From Metellina segmentata (Eukaryota > Arthropoda > Arachnida > Araneae > Tetragnathidae), in NCBI GenBank assembly GCA_947359465.1, contig OX375873.1:75332278-75396277 (forward strand): a DNA stretch of 64,000 nt, read 5' to 3'. The position numbers were made by a program, and so were the translations under genes. Position 1 is the first letter of the stretch, and the number at the start of each line of letters is the position of its first letter. The notes beneath the pieces were generated by a model. That model saw nothing but the letters and a program-made list of their open reading frames with translations, was not told the origin of the DNA and made no database searches. Below are positions 34,723 through 46,014 of this stretch, piece by piece.

Positions 34723-35829
34723 AGTGGAGCAAAATGGAAAAATCTCTATATATATTTGGCTAACTTACATGTCACAGAAATTGAAATTACCGTTTATTGT
34801 TGAATTACAACAGCAGATATAAATAAAATAAAATGAGACCGTTGCGGAATTCAGCTGTCACTTAGCTTAAATATTCTTAATTTGAGCTAAGAAGCTGCAT
34901 AATATGGTTAACTTTACAAGGACGAGCTCACCAATCTAATGAAATTCTTCAGTAGTCTGATTACAGAAATAAATGGGAAATCTGGAAAATAGAACTCATC
35001 CCACAGAAAAAAAATATGAAGGAAAATAGGTTTAGTGTTAATCAATGCGGACTCGCCTTTGAAGAAAGGGATGGGATGAAATTATAGTCGACTTCCGGAA
35101 TTTAATTTTAACAAGACATTGATGTGCATTTTGCCATGCATGGTATTCGAAATAAGAATTAAAGCCTGTGAAAGCGAGCGAAATATTTCTATATTTTTGG
35201 ATATTTAAATTGATTTGGAAATATAAAATTCCTTAATGGAAAATGGATGATGTTTCCTTACAAAAGGATTTAAATAAGATATGAAAAGTGAACAACGGCC
35301 ATCTTACCGTCTCTATCTCTCTATTTATATTTAAATGAATGTATGCATGTGTGTTCTCTATACAAATTTACACCCTTTGACCAATCCACACCAAATTTGG
35401 TACTATTATACTTTAAAACCTTGCTGTTCGCATAGGCTCACTCTTAATCTCCGTTCTATTTGTCCTAGACGGCTAAAAACAATTCGAAATCGCCATCGAA
35501 ATAACATTGAGCATAAAACGATAGCGGTACACAGCTCGGTATGTTTTACCAGCATTGATCGAAACTGAAATTTTTCAATACAACTGTTTTATATAAATAT
35601 ATACCAGTCTACTGTTCGAAAAACATTTTTTTCCAAAACAAATTAAATCATAATATTCATGTTTGATTTGACCGCCTATTTTGTTCATAATCCAAAAAAT
35701 TGATTGAATTAAAAAGAAATATTTTAAACATTTAATTTTACGTAACTTAAAATTTGCTATGGAACACGAAGAGCCAAAACGAAAAAAACATTGATCAGAA
35801 AATTTTGCTACTCGGCATTCTATCAACGT
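34723..35829. other. AT-rich spacer
   Basis: No gene or named repeat recognised. The frame at 35335-35568 plus (TLNLRSICPRRLKTIRNR) has no family match that I know. Confidence 0.4.
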
Positions 35830-35842
35830 CATAAATAACGTT
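35830..35842. repeat. Target-site duplication of SINE, left copy
   Basis: CATAAATAACGTT here equals 36291-36303 exactly. The 13-bp length fits LINE-type reverse-transcription insertion. Confidence 0.9.
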
Positions 35843-36290
35843 GTTGTTGTTTCTTATGCCTACACTGGCAGACCAGAGGAGTGCCAGGCCCGTCGAAGAC
35901 GGCAAGTGGCGAGGGGGGTGCTCCTTCCATGTTATTGAGCCCCATTGGAAGGAAGTCCGACTTTGCTCGACATACATGACACATCCGTTTAACAGGAAGG
36001 TCCCTTTCATACATCCATTCACTCACACATATCGTAATTTAGATCCCAATCAGAGGCCGATAACCCCCTGATCAGGTACCCCCAGAGGTATTGATTTGGT
36101 ATGGGAACATGGGGGACATTGTGACCACGACCTATTTAACGTGCCCCAGTCGCCATTAGTGAACACGACGGTCTTTAGCCAGGTCGAAGCGCCGATCTCG
36201 CAATCATCAGAATTGTAGGCTCCGCCGAGGACAGAACCCACAACCCTTCTGATGCGAGGCCGACGCTCTACTGATTGAGCTACCGCGGCT
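35843..36290 (-). mobile_element. tRNA-derived SINE (family 1, copy A)
   Basis: A 448-bp insertion between perfect 13-bp repeats. Read on minus it begins AGCCGCGGTAGCTCAATCAG, a tRNA-like 5' end with A-box TAGCTCAATCAG, and a B-box-like GTGGGTTCTGTCC follows at normal tRNA spacing. The body includes CCATGTTCCCATACCAAATC and AATACCTCTGGGG. The tail is GGCATAAGAAACAACAACAACG, a short CAA-type repeat as used by some SINEs. Body and tail match the copy at 60.22-60.66 kb, but the tRNA-like heads differ. Short open frames on both strands inside it are not genes. Confidence 0.92.
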
Positions 36291-36303
36291 CATAAATAAC
36301 GTT
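36291..36303. repeat. Target-site duplication of SINE, right copy
   Basis: Perfect copy of CATAAATAACGTT from 35830-35842. Confidence 0.9.
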
Positions 36304-36830
36304 TAATGTTTTAGTTTTATTTAGAATTATAGTGTTTGTGTATTTGGGATGAAAGCTAGATGTTGCGTTCGTTTTCAAGGATCGCAATATCATTTATGTT
36401 TGTGTTTATATATATTATTTAGGAGGTATATTATTATTGCTAAATTATTGCATATATATTACTTAGGAGGCAGATTTTAATTATTTATTTCCAAGAGTAA
36501 TTTCTTGGCGGTATTTCGATCAACTTTCCTTAAATATTTGATTTTGAATACGTAATGATTTGTAGAACTGTTTCATAAAAATGAATAAAACATACAAAAC
36601 AAAGTTTTATAAATAAGGTGGTGTAACTTCTTACTATAAAATTATCCGAATTTCGTTTCTGTTTGTATTTATGTGTTCAGTTGCTTTAAATAGTGCAGAC
36701 ATATTGTGTAGGAGTTGAATTATAATGAGTTATTTAGTTTCTGCAAAATATGAGTGTTTGGGTTTTTCTGAGTGGCTAAGTTTATTATTGACAGTTCCGA
36801 TGACATTTCAAGTTTAGTTGATTGGAACTC
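36304..36830. other. AT-rich spacer
   Basis: AT-rich sequence with a repeated ATATATTATTTAGGAGG / ATATATTACTTAGGAGG phrase near 36410 and 36455. No gene recognised. Confidence 0.4.
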
Positions 36831-36834
36831 TGTT

Positions 36835-37176
36835 GAATTTCTGGAAATTTTTAGAAACGAATTGAACTTTGTAGAACTTTTAAGAAGAATGTTCAAACGA
36901 ATAGAACTCGGTGTCGATCGAACCTACTGGAAATTTATAAAAATAAAAAGCACTCTGTAGAACCTTCTAGAAGTCTGTAGAAATAAAAAGCACTGTGTAG
37001 AACCTTCTACAAGTTTGTAGAAATGAATCAATTTTTGTAGAACCTTCTAGAAGGGTGTAGAAATGAACATAACATTTTAGAACCTTCTAGAAGGTTAGGG
37101 AAAGTAATAGAATTTGGTAGAATCTTCTAGAAGATTGTGGGTAGAAAGGATTAGAACTATGAAGAACCTTCTGGAA
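36835..37176. repeat. 40-bp minisatellite with heat-shock-element-like units
   Basis: Cores of the form GAAnnTTCnnGAA start at 36960, 37040, 37080 and 37120 in perfect form, with near-perfect versions at 36920, 37000 and 37164 and weaker ones at 36835 and 36874. The spacing from 36920 to 37120 is exactly 40 bp. GAAnnTTCnnGAA is the trimeric binding site of heat-shock factor in animals. Text between cores (TGTAGAAATGAA, AAAAGCACTGTG) is less conserved than the core. An open frame at 36772-36960 plus overlaps the degenerate end and is not taken as a gene. Confidence 0.9.
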
Positions 37177-37179
37177 ATT

Positions 37180-40100
37180 ATTAAAAATAATTATGCTCCG
37201 GTCTTGGAGTATTTTCGAGAAATTTCCAGCACACACGCGAATCTTAGATGGTCTTATTAACGGGAAGCTAACTCAGCAAGTCTTCCAGTGTATCATCTTT
37301 AAGTGGATATGACAGTTTTTTTCAATCTTTTAGTTGAATGTATAAGAAGCACAGTTATTTGACAGTAATAATGTGCATTTTGGATTAAATAGTTCATTAA
37401 TATTTATTTGTGAAGAGTTTTATGTTTCTACACGGATGTTAGAAATATTTGATTAATGAAAAAATAATATTTAAAATATTTAATTTTACTTAAGTAACAT
37501 TTTGTAATGGAACATGGAAAGCTCAACAAAAAACTCATTGATCATAAAAGCTTAATTTTGCTATTTGAGGTCTAGAAAACCAGAATTAATATTTTATTTT
37601 ACTAAGGGGCTCCGCCCCTGCTCGCTATCACTCGTTAACCCCCGATGTTTGCTACGCAATCATATTTAGTTGCTTCACGAACTATACTTTTCAATAATGA
37701 GGGGGAGGAGATTGCTTCACAATAAATCCCCTTTTGGATCGCTGCTGGTTTAATCCCGGACCAGGACACTAAAATCTAAGAATAAATATTAAATATACAA
37801 CATTAAGGAGGAAAAAAGGACACTAAAATCTATCCTAAGGAGAAAAAAAAACTTTTCTCCGCTACCGCATAGAAATACTGAATCATAGATATGTTTTAGC
37901 TGATCCATGTTGTTTGTTGTAACAGTACTTTTTAAGATTTTCATATTCGATTGTTGCTATGGAAACGGCTACAGAATATGCCGGTTCTTCTGAAAACATT
38001 GCAAAGTTTCTAGCGCGTGCTTCAAATTTTTTTTATGAATTAATTAATTAAAAAATATAACTGTGTTTAACATCAGCGTGTGCTCCAAATTTATTGAGCC
38101 GTTGAACCACAAGACTAGTTATCACGGGACTTGCAATCTGCCAATCACAAAGCGAATAAACCTGAAAAAAGATAGAAAGATTTTCTTTTATAATAGAAAG
38201 ATAAATTTGATTTATAATCTCGGGTTTGTGTATTTTAGTTACCCAGGAGAATGTTGCGGTCATATTTGAGCACTTATAATTTTCATAAATCATTATCGTC
38301 TTCATCAATATTTTTAAAATGTCTTTTTTACAATTGCTCTATTTCAGTATATACTCATAAAGTCGAAATTCGACACTTTGCACTTCATTCGTCTTTCAAA
38401 ATTCTGCATTTTTTCATCGGATGGTCTTTTCTGTTAGTATTCTTATGTCCCAGTCTTTTACATATTACAATATAATATTCAGGAATTACATTTTATTGAT
38501 TTGTTTATATTCTACAAAATATCATAAGACACGGGTAATAATTTCTTGTGGGTATATGTATATTTTCACCAATTTCCCTTAAGCTTTTGGTAGAATACAA
38601 AATAATTTTAAGTGTGCGTACCTTCTCATTTCAAAATGACCGGTAAAGTGAAAATAAAATTTTAAAATAAGACAGGTTACGTTAGATAAAAACGGGTAGC
38701 CACACATTGTAGTTTAATGTTTATAAATTGATTTCTGAAGACCCCTCGGAAAAATTGTCTTATAGCAGAAGTGTGATTATGAAATTTACTATATGAATGG
38801 ATACATAATGATATATATTTGCGTCCGAAGTGAATTGTAAATGCTATGAAAAAGTTAAAACGATGGTTATTTCTTAAGAAAAGAAATTACGGAAAGTATG
38901 ATATGTATATTTAAGTATTTTTTTCAAATTCCGGGTCATTGAAAACTTGAAATAAAAATAGCAAAATTTGGGCCAAGAAAGATAACGAATTAATCGTAAC
39001 ATACAAAGTTCCACTTATGCTAAAAAGCTGTACTTGAAATTGTTTTAAAGCACATGAAACAAGGTTCCTAAGTAATACGCTACAACCATGACATTTTATT
39101 AAAAAATATTTCAAAGACAAACCACATATTTTTTTAAAAACCAGAATTATTATTTTTTAATTTAAGTTTAAAAAAATTTAAATAGAATTTTGAAAACTAA
39201 ATTTTTAATTTTTCCAATTCGGAACTTTTTAGTTTTTGATTATTCATGTAAGTTGCATCAAATACTAAACCCTATTTAATAGACTTTCAGTTGACACTTA
39301 CACTATCCCTTTTAGCAGAGATATGATATATGATGATATTGATGATATATATGATATTGATGTCCTATGATATATCATATGACATCAAAAGCAGAGTTGC
39401 AACAAACTTTTAAAAATATGCATACATTTCCAATTTTCAATTTGTGATTTTTTTAACAAATCTAGCGATTGTTTCAAGGACGTGTATTTTTGATTTACTA
39501 GCAAAATAGTATCTTCTACCTTTGTTGAAATTGTAGAGTTATCAAAGTTGAGCGCTTTGTTGAATGTAGAATCTGTAGACCATGAGAAAAATGTACTGTC
39601 ATTCTACTCTACTGCTATATTCCCAGTCACTGCTGTCATGCTCAGATTCGTGATATCCTCATGACATCACGTGATCTAATAGAAAATAGAATGAGCTAAG
39701 CTACTGTGCCTATAAGAAATTGTGAGGTGTCAAAAAATCGCAATAATTAACTATAAGATCTAACATTGGTCAAAACATTGATTATGAAGCTGTTTTAATG
39801 GGGGATGGTGCCATCAATAAGAGATACGCCATACTACTCGAATATTGATAGCTCAGAGAGCAAACCCATTTATCCACTGCAATTCCACCCCCTTTTAGTA
39901 TGTAATCAACTCATTTAACACACATTAAAATCCATCACAATGCTAAATGTCAATATAACTTGAATTGAAACTGACACACTAATAAAATCTCAAAGAATAA
40001 AAGCTTTGACCGTCTTTCTATGGTGCAAAGACGGAGATATTTGCATAGTTCCTTGCAACGTAAATATTTACAAAACCCGCACTTTTAGTACAGCTCCAGA

Positions 40101-43025
40101 TGACAGAAAACAAAACAAAACATTTTTCGTGTCTCTTTACTTAGCAAATTTATCCGAGGGTTCAAGGAAACCTATCCTTTTCATTTCTACCGATACAAAA
40201 ACCTAAGGTTTCTTTATTTTCTAAGGTTTGTCAATGGAAAAAAGAGTTCCAAGCGAAATAAATACTTTCACACGCTTTTACGAAATTGGATATATTGAGC
40301 AGTAACAGCATCCTAAAAGTAACTTTTTATTGAAGACAACGATTTCTCGTTCCAGGATATTACGGAGAGCTAAATTATCAAGAGACCCGAGTACGTTCGT
40401 GGATCCAAAACACTTATCTTTCCCTTCTTTTCCGCAGAATTTCGCCGGGGCTATTCGATACCCGTGGATGCGCTAGTATCAAATGGATAAAAGATAGAAA
40501 CTGTTTTTACCTTCCCATATATGCTCTGTATTGTTTACATCTATTTTCATTGTTTGGTCCCGAAATTTTCTAAATATTTTAAGATACGAGCCGTTATTTT
40601 TGAAAGTGGTAGAAGTCCACTTTGAAAAAGAAAATGAGTTTATTTTCTTGAACAATTTTAATAATTATTATTGCATAAAAAAATTTACCAGGTTTACAGT
40701 GTTAAAAACATCATCCGAATTGAGTAACGTTTGCCAATATTTTTAAATTAATTCAAACGCAAACCCTTAAATATCTCGATGTTTGAAAAAATCGACTTAT
40801 ACCACTTTCAAAAATTACGGCTCACATGGCAACTATAAATTTTCTGAACTTTTTATTCCTTCGTTCCTTATAAAGGTAATCTAAAAGGAGATTGCACTTC
40901 TAATTTAAAGATAAAGCCTTCTCGTAAAAATCCATTTGTAAAAGCTCAACTATATTCCGAGAATTTGTAGTTTCTTATTGTTTGTGTTCTTAAATAAATA
41001 CGGACACTCCTAAACTGCTAAATTCATACCTTACGCTATTATTGCACTTGATCACACAAATGATACTTCCACAATTAAATATGTAACGTGCCCTGTCTTT
41101 GGGGCAAAAACCGCTTCTAAACCTTCCCCAGTTCTGAGTAAGGGACAATATTTTCCTACTTGGATTTTCATTGCCCTTGGAATAATAGCAGTTTTGATTC
41201 AACGAATTATCTCGTCTTTTGAAAAATTGTCCTGATCTATGACTACATATCTCACCTAATAACTTGGACTGTTATAAATATTTACTTTATTGTTTCAATC
41301 TTTTAGAATATTTACATTGACGACTCATGATGAGCTAAACGAATTTGATTTACACATACCAATCATTAAGAAAAATGCAATCTTAGTTGAACCTCAAGTC
41401 AATTACCTACATCGGAGTTCCTTAATTAACCAATGAATTTTGCGGAAGCCATGTAAAATAAATAAGAACACCACATGCCTTACTCTGCTATTGGGAACTA
41501 AGGAAATGGGGGGGGGGGAATGGTTAGGTGAGCTTATTGTAATTTTTAGTAATTGGGAAAAAAACACATTTTATTTTGCCTTGTTAAAAAAGCAACTCAA
41601 AAGTTAAACCTCCCAGTAGTTTCTACTAGATATCTTGTTCATTAAGAACTGAACAATTTTGCTAATGACGGGATACCTCGTCATTGAGATATTGCCCTTT
41701 TTTATTATCAAGAGCTGGTCAGTTTTCTTTCAGTGACTGTGTATTGTGCCCATCAAGTTCTGGTCAATTTTGTTAACGATGAGATGCATCGTCGAGACAC
41801 TTTGCAATAGGGTTAATGAGCTAGCATCTGACTATCAAGTCCCATAACAGTAAGTAGACTTGGTTCCACAAGGTTGCCCATAGTTCCACAAAGAGTTCCA
41901 TTCGCTCTTGTTTGAGCCTTGATAGAGCTCTATTGGTTTAAGCATGCTTTATTGGATTAATATTGACTGACACAGTATCTGAAATTTATTATCCTTTAAT
42001 TTCTCACATGTGTGTATTTCAATCATTAGCTGAAAATATTTATGTTTCGCAATTAAAAAAAATTAATTTATGTTTGCCATTGCTTTCACGGAATTTAAAA
42101 TTTTGTTCCATGATGAGGATGGTATTTGATAATATATTGCTTATCCAACTCTATTGTATTTTTAAAGGTCTCGAAATAAAGCAGTATGAGCTCAATTACT
42201 AAGACAATACACCACCAGCTAGTTACGGGAGGTTGGATACTGCTGCATTACCTGGGGCAGTCAATATTCTGGTCCTTACGTCGTTAGTGGAAGTGTAAGG
42301 GCTGCTACGGGAAAATGAAGAAATACGTTTATTAACTCACCGTGGATGATAAAAGCAAAACAAAGAACGTAAAGGAAAAAAGTAAATGACGAAAAAACTG
42401 AAGATCCATATTATTGTTTTCGGTTCTTTCGCCTTAAGAGAGAAAAAAAGACGGAGTCGTACCCAGAAAGATAAGCAGTTGAAAACGCCGACGAAAGCAA
42501 CGTTCAGGGCATAAACTGGCTTTAGACGAAATGATTGTGTTTGGAAACTATGTGTAATTTTATCTATTATGAAGAAGTTAAATTCAAAAACTAAAATGGC
42601 AAGTCTGGTGTACTGGTGGGGAGAAATTTTAGAAGAAAAGCATACTTTTATCAATTGGTTCTTATTTATATCTTATGAGACGATAATCATTCCTTTAAAA
42701 GTTTGATGAATCGTTTGCAACGATTTTTACTAATGTTTTCTTTGTGTGGCTGATAGTTGAATTTATGTCACAATATAGATAAAATATTAGTATTTTGATT
42801 TCATTAGTTCCAAAATATGTTTAGCTTTGTTGATTTCTATACATTTCTGTTTAGATGCAAAAGAAGCATCATATTTTTAAAAAAAGGTAAAATCAATAAA
42901 TCATTAGTTGCTCCACAAAAGTTATGTACTAAGCTCGAAAAGTTTCTTAGAAATTTTTTGAATAATAAATGTCAAAAAGGAATTTTTAAGAGGATAATAA
43001 AAGTTAACAGGAATGCAGAGGATAA
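37180..43025. other. Long AT-rich stretch with small repeats, no gene
   Basis: Nearly 6 kb without a supported gene. Features noticed: a GGGGCTCCGCCCC hairpin at about 37605; two related phrases AGCGCGTGCTTCAAATTT and AGCGTGTGCTCCAAATTT near 38012 and 38077; ATGATATATGATGATATTGA low-complexity sequence at 39320-39385; an inverted repeat at 40588-40823 (separate entry); a G run at 41511; and two dispersed palindromes at 41665-41684 and 41777-41794. Confidence 0.45.
40588..40823. repeat. Inverted repeat, about 24-bp arms (possible MITE)
   Basis: The left arm 40588-40611 (GAGCCGTTATTTTTGAAAGT then GGTA) is repeated inverted at 40800-40823 with one mismatch. Weaker similarity continues inward (GAAGTCCACTTT versus TAAGTCGATTTT). 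Arms enclose about 190 bp without coding capacity. No target duplication was identified, so whether it is a transposon or a local inversion duplication is open. Confidence 0.75.
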
Positions 43026-43029
43026 TATT

Positions 43030-44248
43030 CACTCAAGAGACAAAACATTATGACCACCTACTCAATAACGCCTTGGGCCTCCTTTGGCCTGCAGAACAGC
43101 TGCATCTAGTCTGGGCAAAGATGCCACAAGTTCTTGGTACATGATTGGAGACAGGTTGTACCAAATGTCAAAGCAGCGGTCAAGCAAAGTCGAGATATTC
43201 GGACATGGTGGTGTTTGAGCTCTGAGCTGTCATTCCATGCCACCCCAAATGTGCTCTATTCGGTAAGATCCGGCACGTTAAGTGGCCAAGACATTAAGTG
43301 GAATTCATCAGTATGCTCCTCGAACCACTCCATCACAATTCGAGCCTTGTGACATGGGGTGTTGTCCTGCTTGAAGCTTCCATTTCTAGTTGGGAAGACA
43401 GACTAGACGCCATATAAGGGTGCAACTGATCCGCAATGATGTTCAGATACTTCGCAGCGTTCTACCACAACTACGAGTCCCAGAGTCGCCCATGAGAACG
43501 TCCCCCAAAGCATAATACCGCCACCACCAGCCTGTGTATGATCTGCTGTACAAGAGGGAACAACTGTTCGCCTGGCAGACGGCGTACCCTGACACGACCA
43601 TCGACGTAATGTATGAGAAAGCGGGATTCATCTGACCAACCAACTCTCTTCCACTCATCCATGGTCCAGTCTCAATGTTCCCGGACCCACTGTAGGCGTA
43701 GTTGACGATGACGCTTGGTCAACAGAGGCACACGAGTGGGATGTCTGCTGCACAGTCCCATATCCAACAGTGTCGTCCGCTGAACTGTTTGTTCCGAAAA
43801 ACTTGCTCTTGCACCTTCATTGTATTGGGCTGTCAGCTGAGCCACTGTCTCGCGCCGATTTTTCTTTACCAAGCGGGACAGTCTCCGATGTCCTTTTTCC
43901 TTGATGACGCGTGTACGACCAACATCTTGGCGTCTACTGCTGGTGTAACCATCATTTATCCATTTTGCATGAATTCTAACAACAGCAGATCTTGAACAAC
44001 CTACCAATCGTGTAGTTTCGATGATACTCGTTCCGAGTCTTCAGGGCATTACGATCTGCCCTCTATCAAATTCGCTTAGATCAGCAGCCTTTCCCATCAC
44101 TCGCAAAAGTAAGTGTAATAATGATTTGTTACCTTCTCCAGCAGCAGTTAAATACCATTCTCACTTAATCACGTGCCCTCCACGTCATTCAGACGAGTTC
44201 ATTGAAAACTGTGGGGATGGTCATAATGTTTTGGCTCGTCAGAGAATG
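43030..44248 (-). mobile_element. Tc1-like element with AACATTATGACCA ends
   Basis: The ends share CAAAACATTATGACCA as an inverted repeat (43051-43066 region and, reversed, 44219-44234), with outer parts starting CACTCA on the left and CATTCT on the right. The coding region on minus fills the interior. Size about 1.2 kb is normal for a compact Tc1-like element. Flanking TA is not clean on either side, so edges are within a few bases. Confidence 0.85.
43060..44097 (-). pseudogene. Tc1-like transposase, lightly to moderately decayed
   Basis: The start at 44097 gives MGKAADLSEFDRGQIVMP, then a stop. It continues GCSRSAVVRIHAKWINDG (helix-turn-helix), VGRTRVIKEKGHRRLSRLV, then QLRLQWVREH, DEWKRVGWSDESRFL (first Asp) and, after a frame change near 43650-43500, SFKQDNTPCHKARIVMEWFE (second Asp). 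The third block reads WPLNVPDLTE then a stop where PDLNPIEN is expected. So the first two catalytic residues are kept and the third region is damaged. The reading ends near 43060 close to the left end. Confidence 0.87.
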
Positions 44249-44254
44249 TTGAAG

Positions 44255-44845
44255 AGGAATTGTTTAGCAGAATAATAAATGCTAGACAAGTATTAATTCT
44301 CTTTAAATTATTAATGTTAAATTATTAAATTACTAACTGTCAGAGTTTTCCTGTTCTTTCATTGCGAAAGAAAATACATACACACTAGAACATTCAGATT
44401 TAAGTTAAGTATTCAACAGAACTATTGAATTTCGAATTCTGCAAACCATTTATAGTTTATTTTGTAAACTAAATAGTTTGGAAAATTAATTTAAGAAGAG
44501 GATAGGAGAAGATGGAAAACACAAATGATTTCTAGAACTCTATATTCCACATACATCTTAAAACTTCATTACATTATCAAAATTTAAAACCTTCGAAAAT
44601 GACTAACACAGATAAAAAACAGTGCTAAAATCGTCCGTAGCTTTTTCGGTTAACTTTAATGGCCTTCACGATCTTAACTTATGATTAAATATGGAATAGA
44701 AACTTATATAAAGCAACAGTTCATATTATGCCTCGACAACTGCAAAATTGTTTTTCATACATCCTTTTTTTCACCATTCAAAGCAAAAGAATTGTTTGAA
44801 AAACATAAATACCACCTTTCAAATTTTTCACAGACGTAACGTTGG
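44255..44845. other. Spacer between Tc1 element and Helitron remnant
   Basis: AT-rich; no motif recognised. The Helitron replication-initiator (HUH) domain would be expected upstream of the helicase, but I do not see it here. Confidence 0.4.
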
Positions 44846-44849
44846 ATAT

Positions 44850-46010
44850 TCTGAGGATGGGGAACATTACATGATCTTGAGAGAGATTCACAACTCTCTA
44901 AGTCAACAACGGCTCAGTTCATGGGGAAAATACAACATTCTAATAACGTCAGGTAACGTTCCTCAAAATTGGGTTGTTTATTTCGAAGGTTCTACCGAAC
45001 AGCACACGTTACAAAAATGGCATTCAATTTAAATACATAACAAAAAGCAGCGTATGACATTATTATTTCATTAATCACTACTGATGTACTTCATCATAGA
45101 TGTTATATTCCTGATGGTCAAGGGGGACTCAAGAAAAACTTATACGTATTCCAACAAAATCATCACTTAAGAGGATGTTACTTTATCTCCTGGTATTGCT
45201 TTACTTACAACAATGGAAGAAATTATGAGAAATCGAAAACCTTTTTGTAACAAAATCCTTTATCTTGGAGGGAATTAAGGAAAACCGTCCCTAGTGTCAG
45301 ATATGGCGAAAGAACCCAAATCGTCGAAACTAGCATATATTCTACTAATTATGGGATAATTTTAAAATTTTCTTACAAAAATAATATTTTATGTTTTGTT
45401 TATCCTTCAGTGAATAGTTTAAACGAGTTCGGAATGCTAACCATGGAACAGTTGTTGATTTACAAGATGATTTCATAAAGATACCTGCACATATTTTATA
45501 TGATGTTATAACGAAAAATACGTGGTGTGATTATTTTTTACTTGAAAACATTTTAAAAGAAAACCGTACTGGGTTTCAAAAACTCGAATATTGACCAATT
45601 AAATGATATAGTACATGATCTCTTGAAGAAAACACTAAACACATAATCCAGCTGTGATTCATTTGATGCTAATGAAGAAACAAATACCGAACGGTATTAT
45701 CTTATAGAGATTTTAAATGAGCAAACTTGTTAAGCAAACTCCTAGAGCAAGAGAGATAGCCCAAACTGAACTGAAACCCAATTTTATAATTTCAGTACTC
45801 AAACAGGTTCCGTATGTAGTAAAATTGTTTTATTCCTCGCATCTACCGATGCATATACCTTCCGTTTGTACTAAGACGTCAGTCATTTTCTGTAAAAATT
45901 TCATTTGCTACGACCATTAATAAAATCTTAGGATTATTCATTAAAGAAAGTGGGTATCAATCTTCATAAACCACAGTTAGCCATGGATATCTTTATGTTG
46001 TATGATTGAT
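44850..46010 (+). pseudogene. Helitron PIF1-like helicase remnant
   Basis: Pieces in the right order, in several frames, match the C-terminal helicase of Helitrons (rolling-circle transposons). They are MILREIHNSLSQQ; QKAAYDIIISLITT with HRCYIPDGQGGLKKN (a ruined Walker A, normally DGPGGTGKT); LLTTMEEIMRN and KPFCNKILYLGGN (motif near Walker B/III, normally KILLLGGDFRQ); TVPSVRYGERTQIVETSI; TVVDLQDDFIKIP; and finally LPFVLRRQSFSVKISFATTI plus NK at 45859 onward with VSHGYLYV (normally VFSHGQLYVAFSRA). Stops, frame shifts and deletions are numerous. Neither the 5' TC end nor a 3' hairpin with CTRR was identified. Confidence 0.82.
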
Positions 46011-46014
46011 TATA

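Noticed and set aside
35841..36241. Several open frames on both strands near 36 kb
   Set aside because: They lie inside the SINE with a perfect 13-bp target duplication.
36250..36290. Possible tRNA gene on minus (GTAGCTCAATCAGTAGAGCG)
   Set aside because: It is the head of a SINE with a poor B-box and no cloverleaf 3' half, flanked by the SINE body.
39320..39385. Palindromic ATGATATATGATG / CATATGACATC region as a regulatory site
   Set aside because: Low-complexity ATG/ATC repeats readily form such symmetry by chance.
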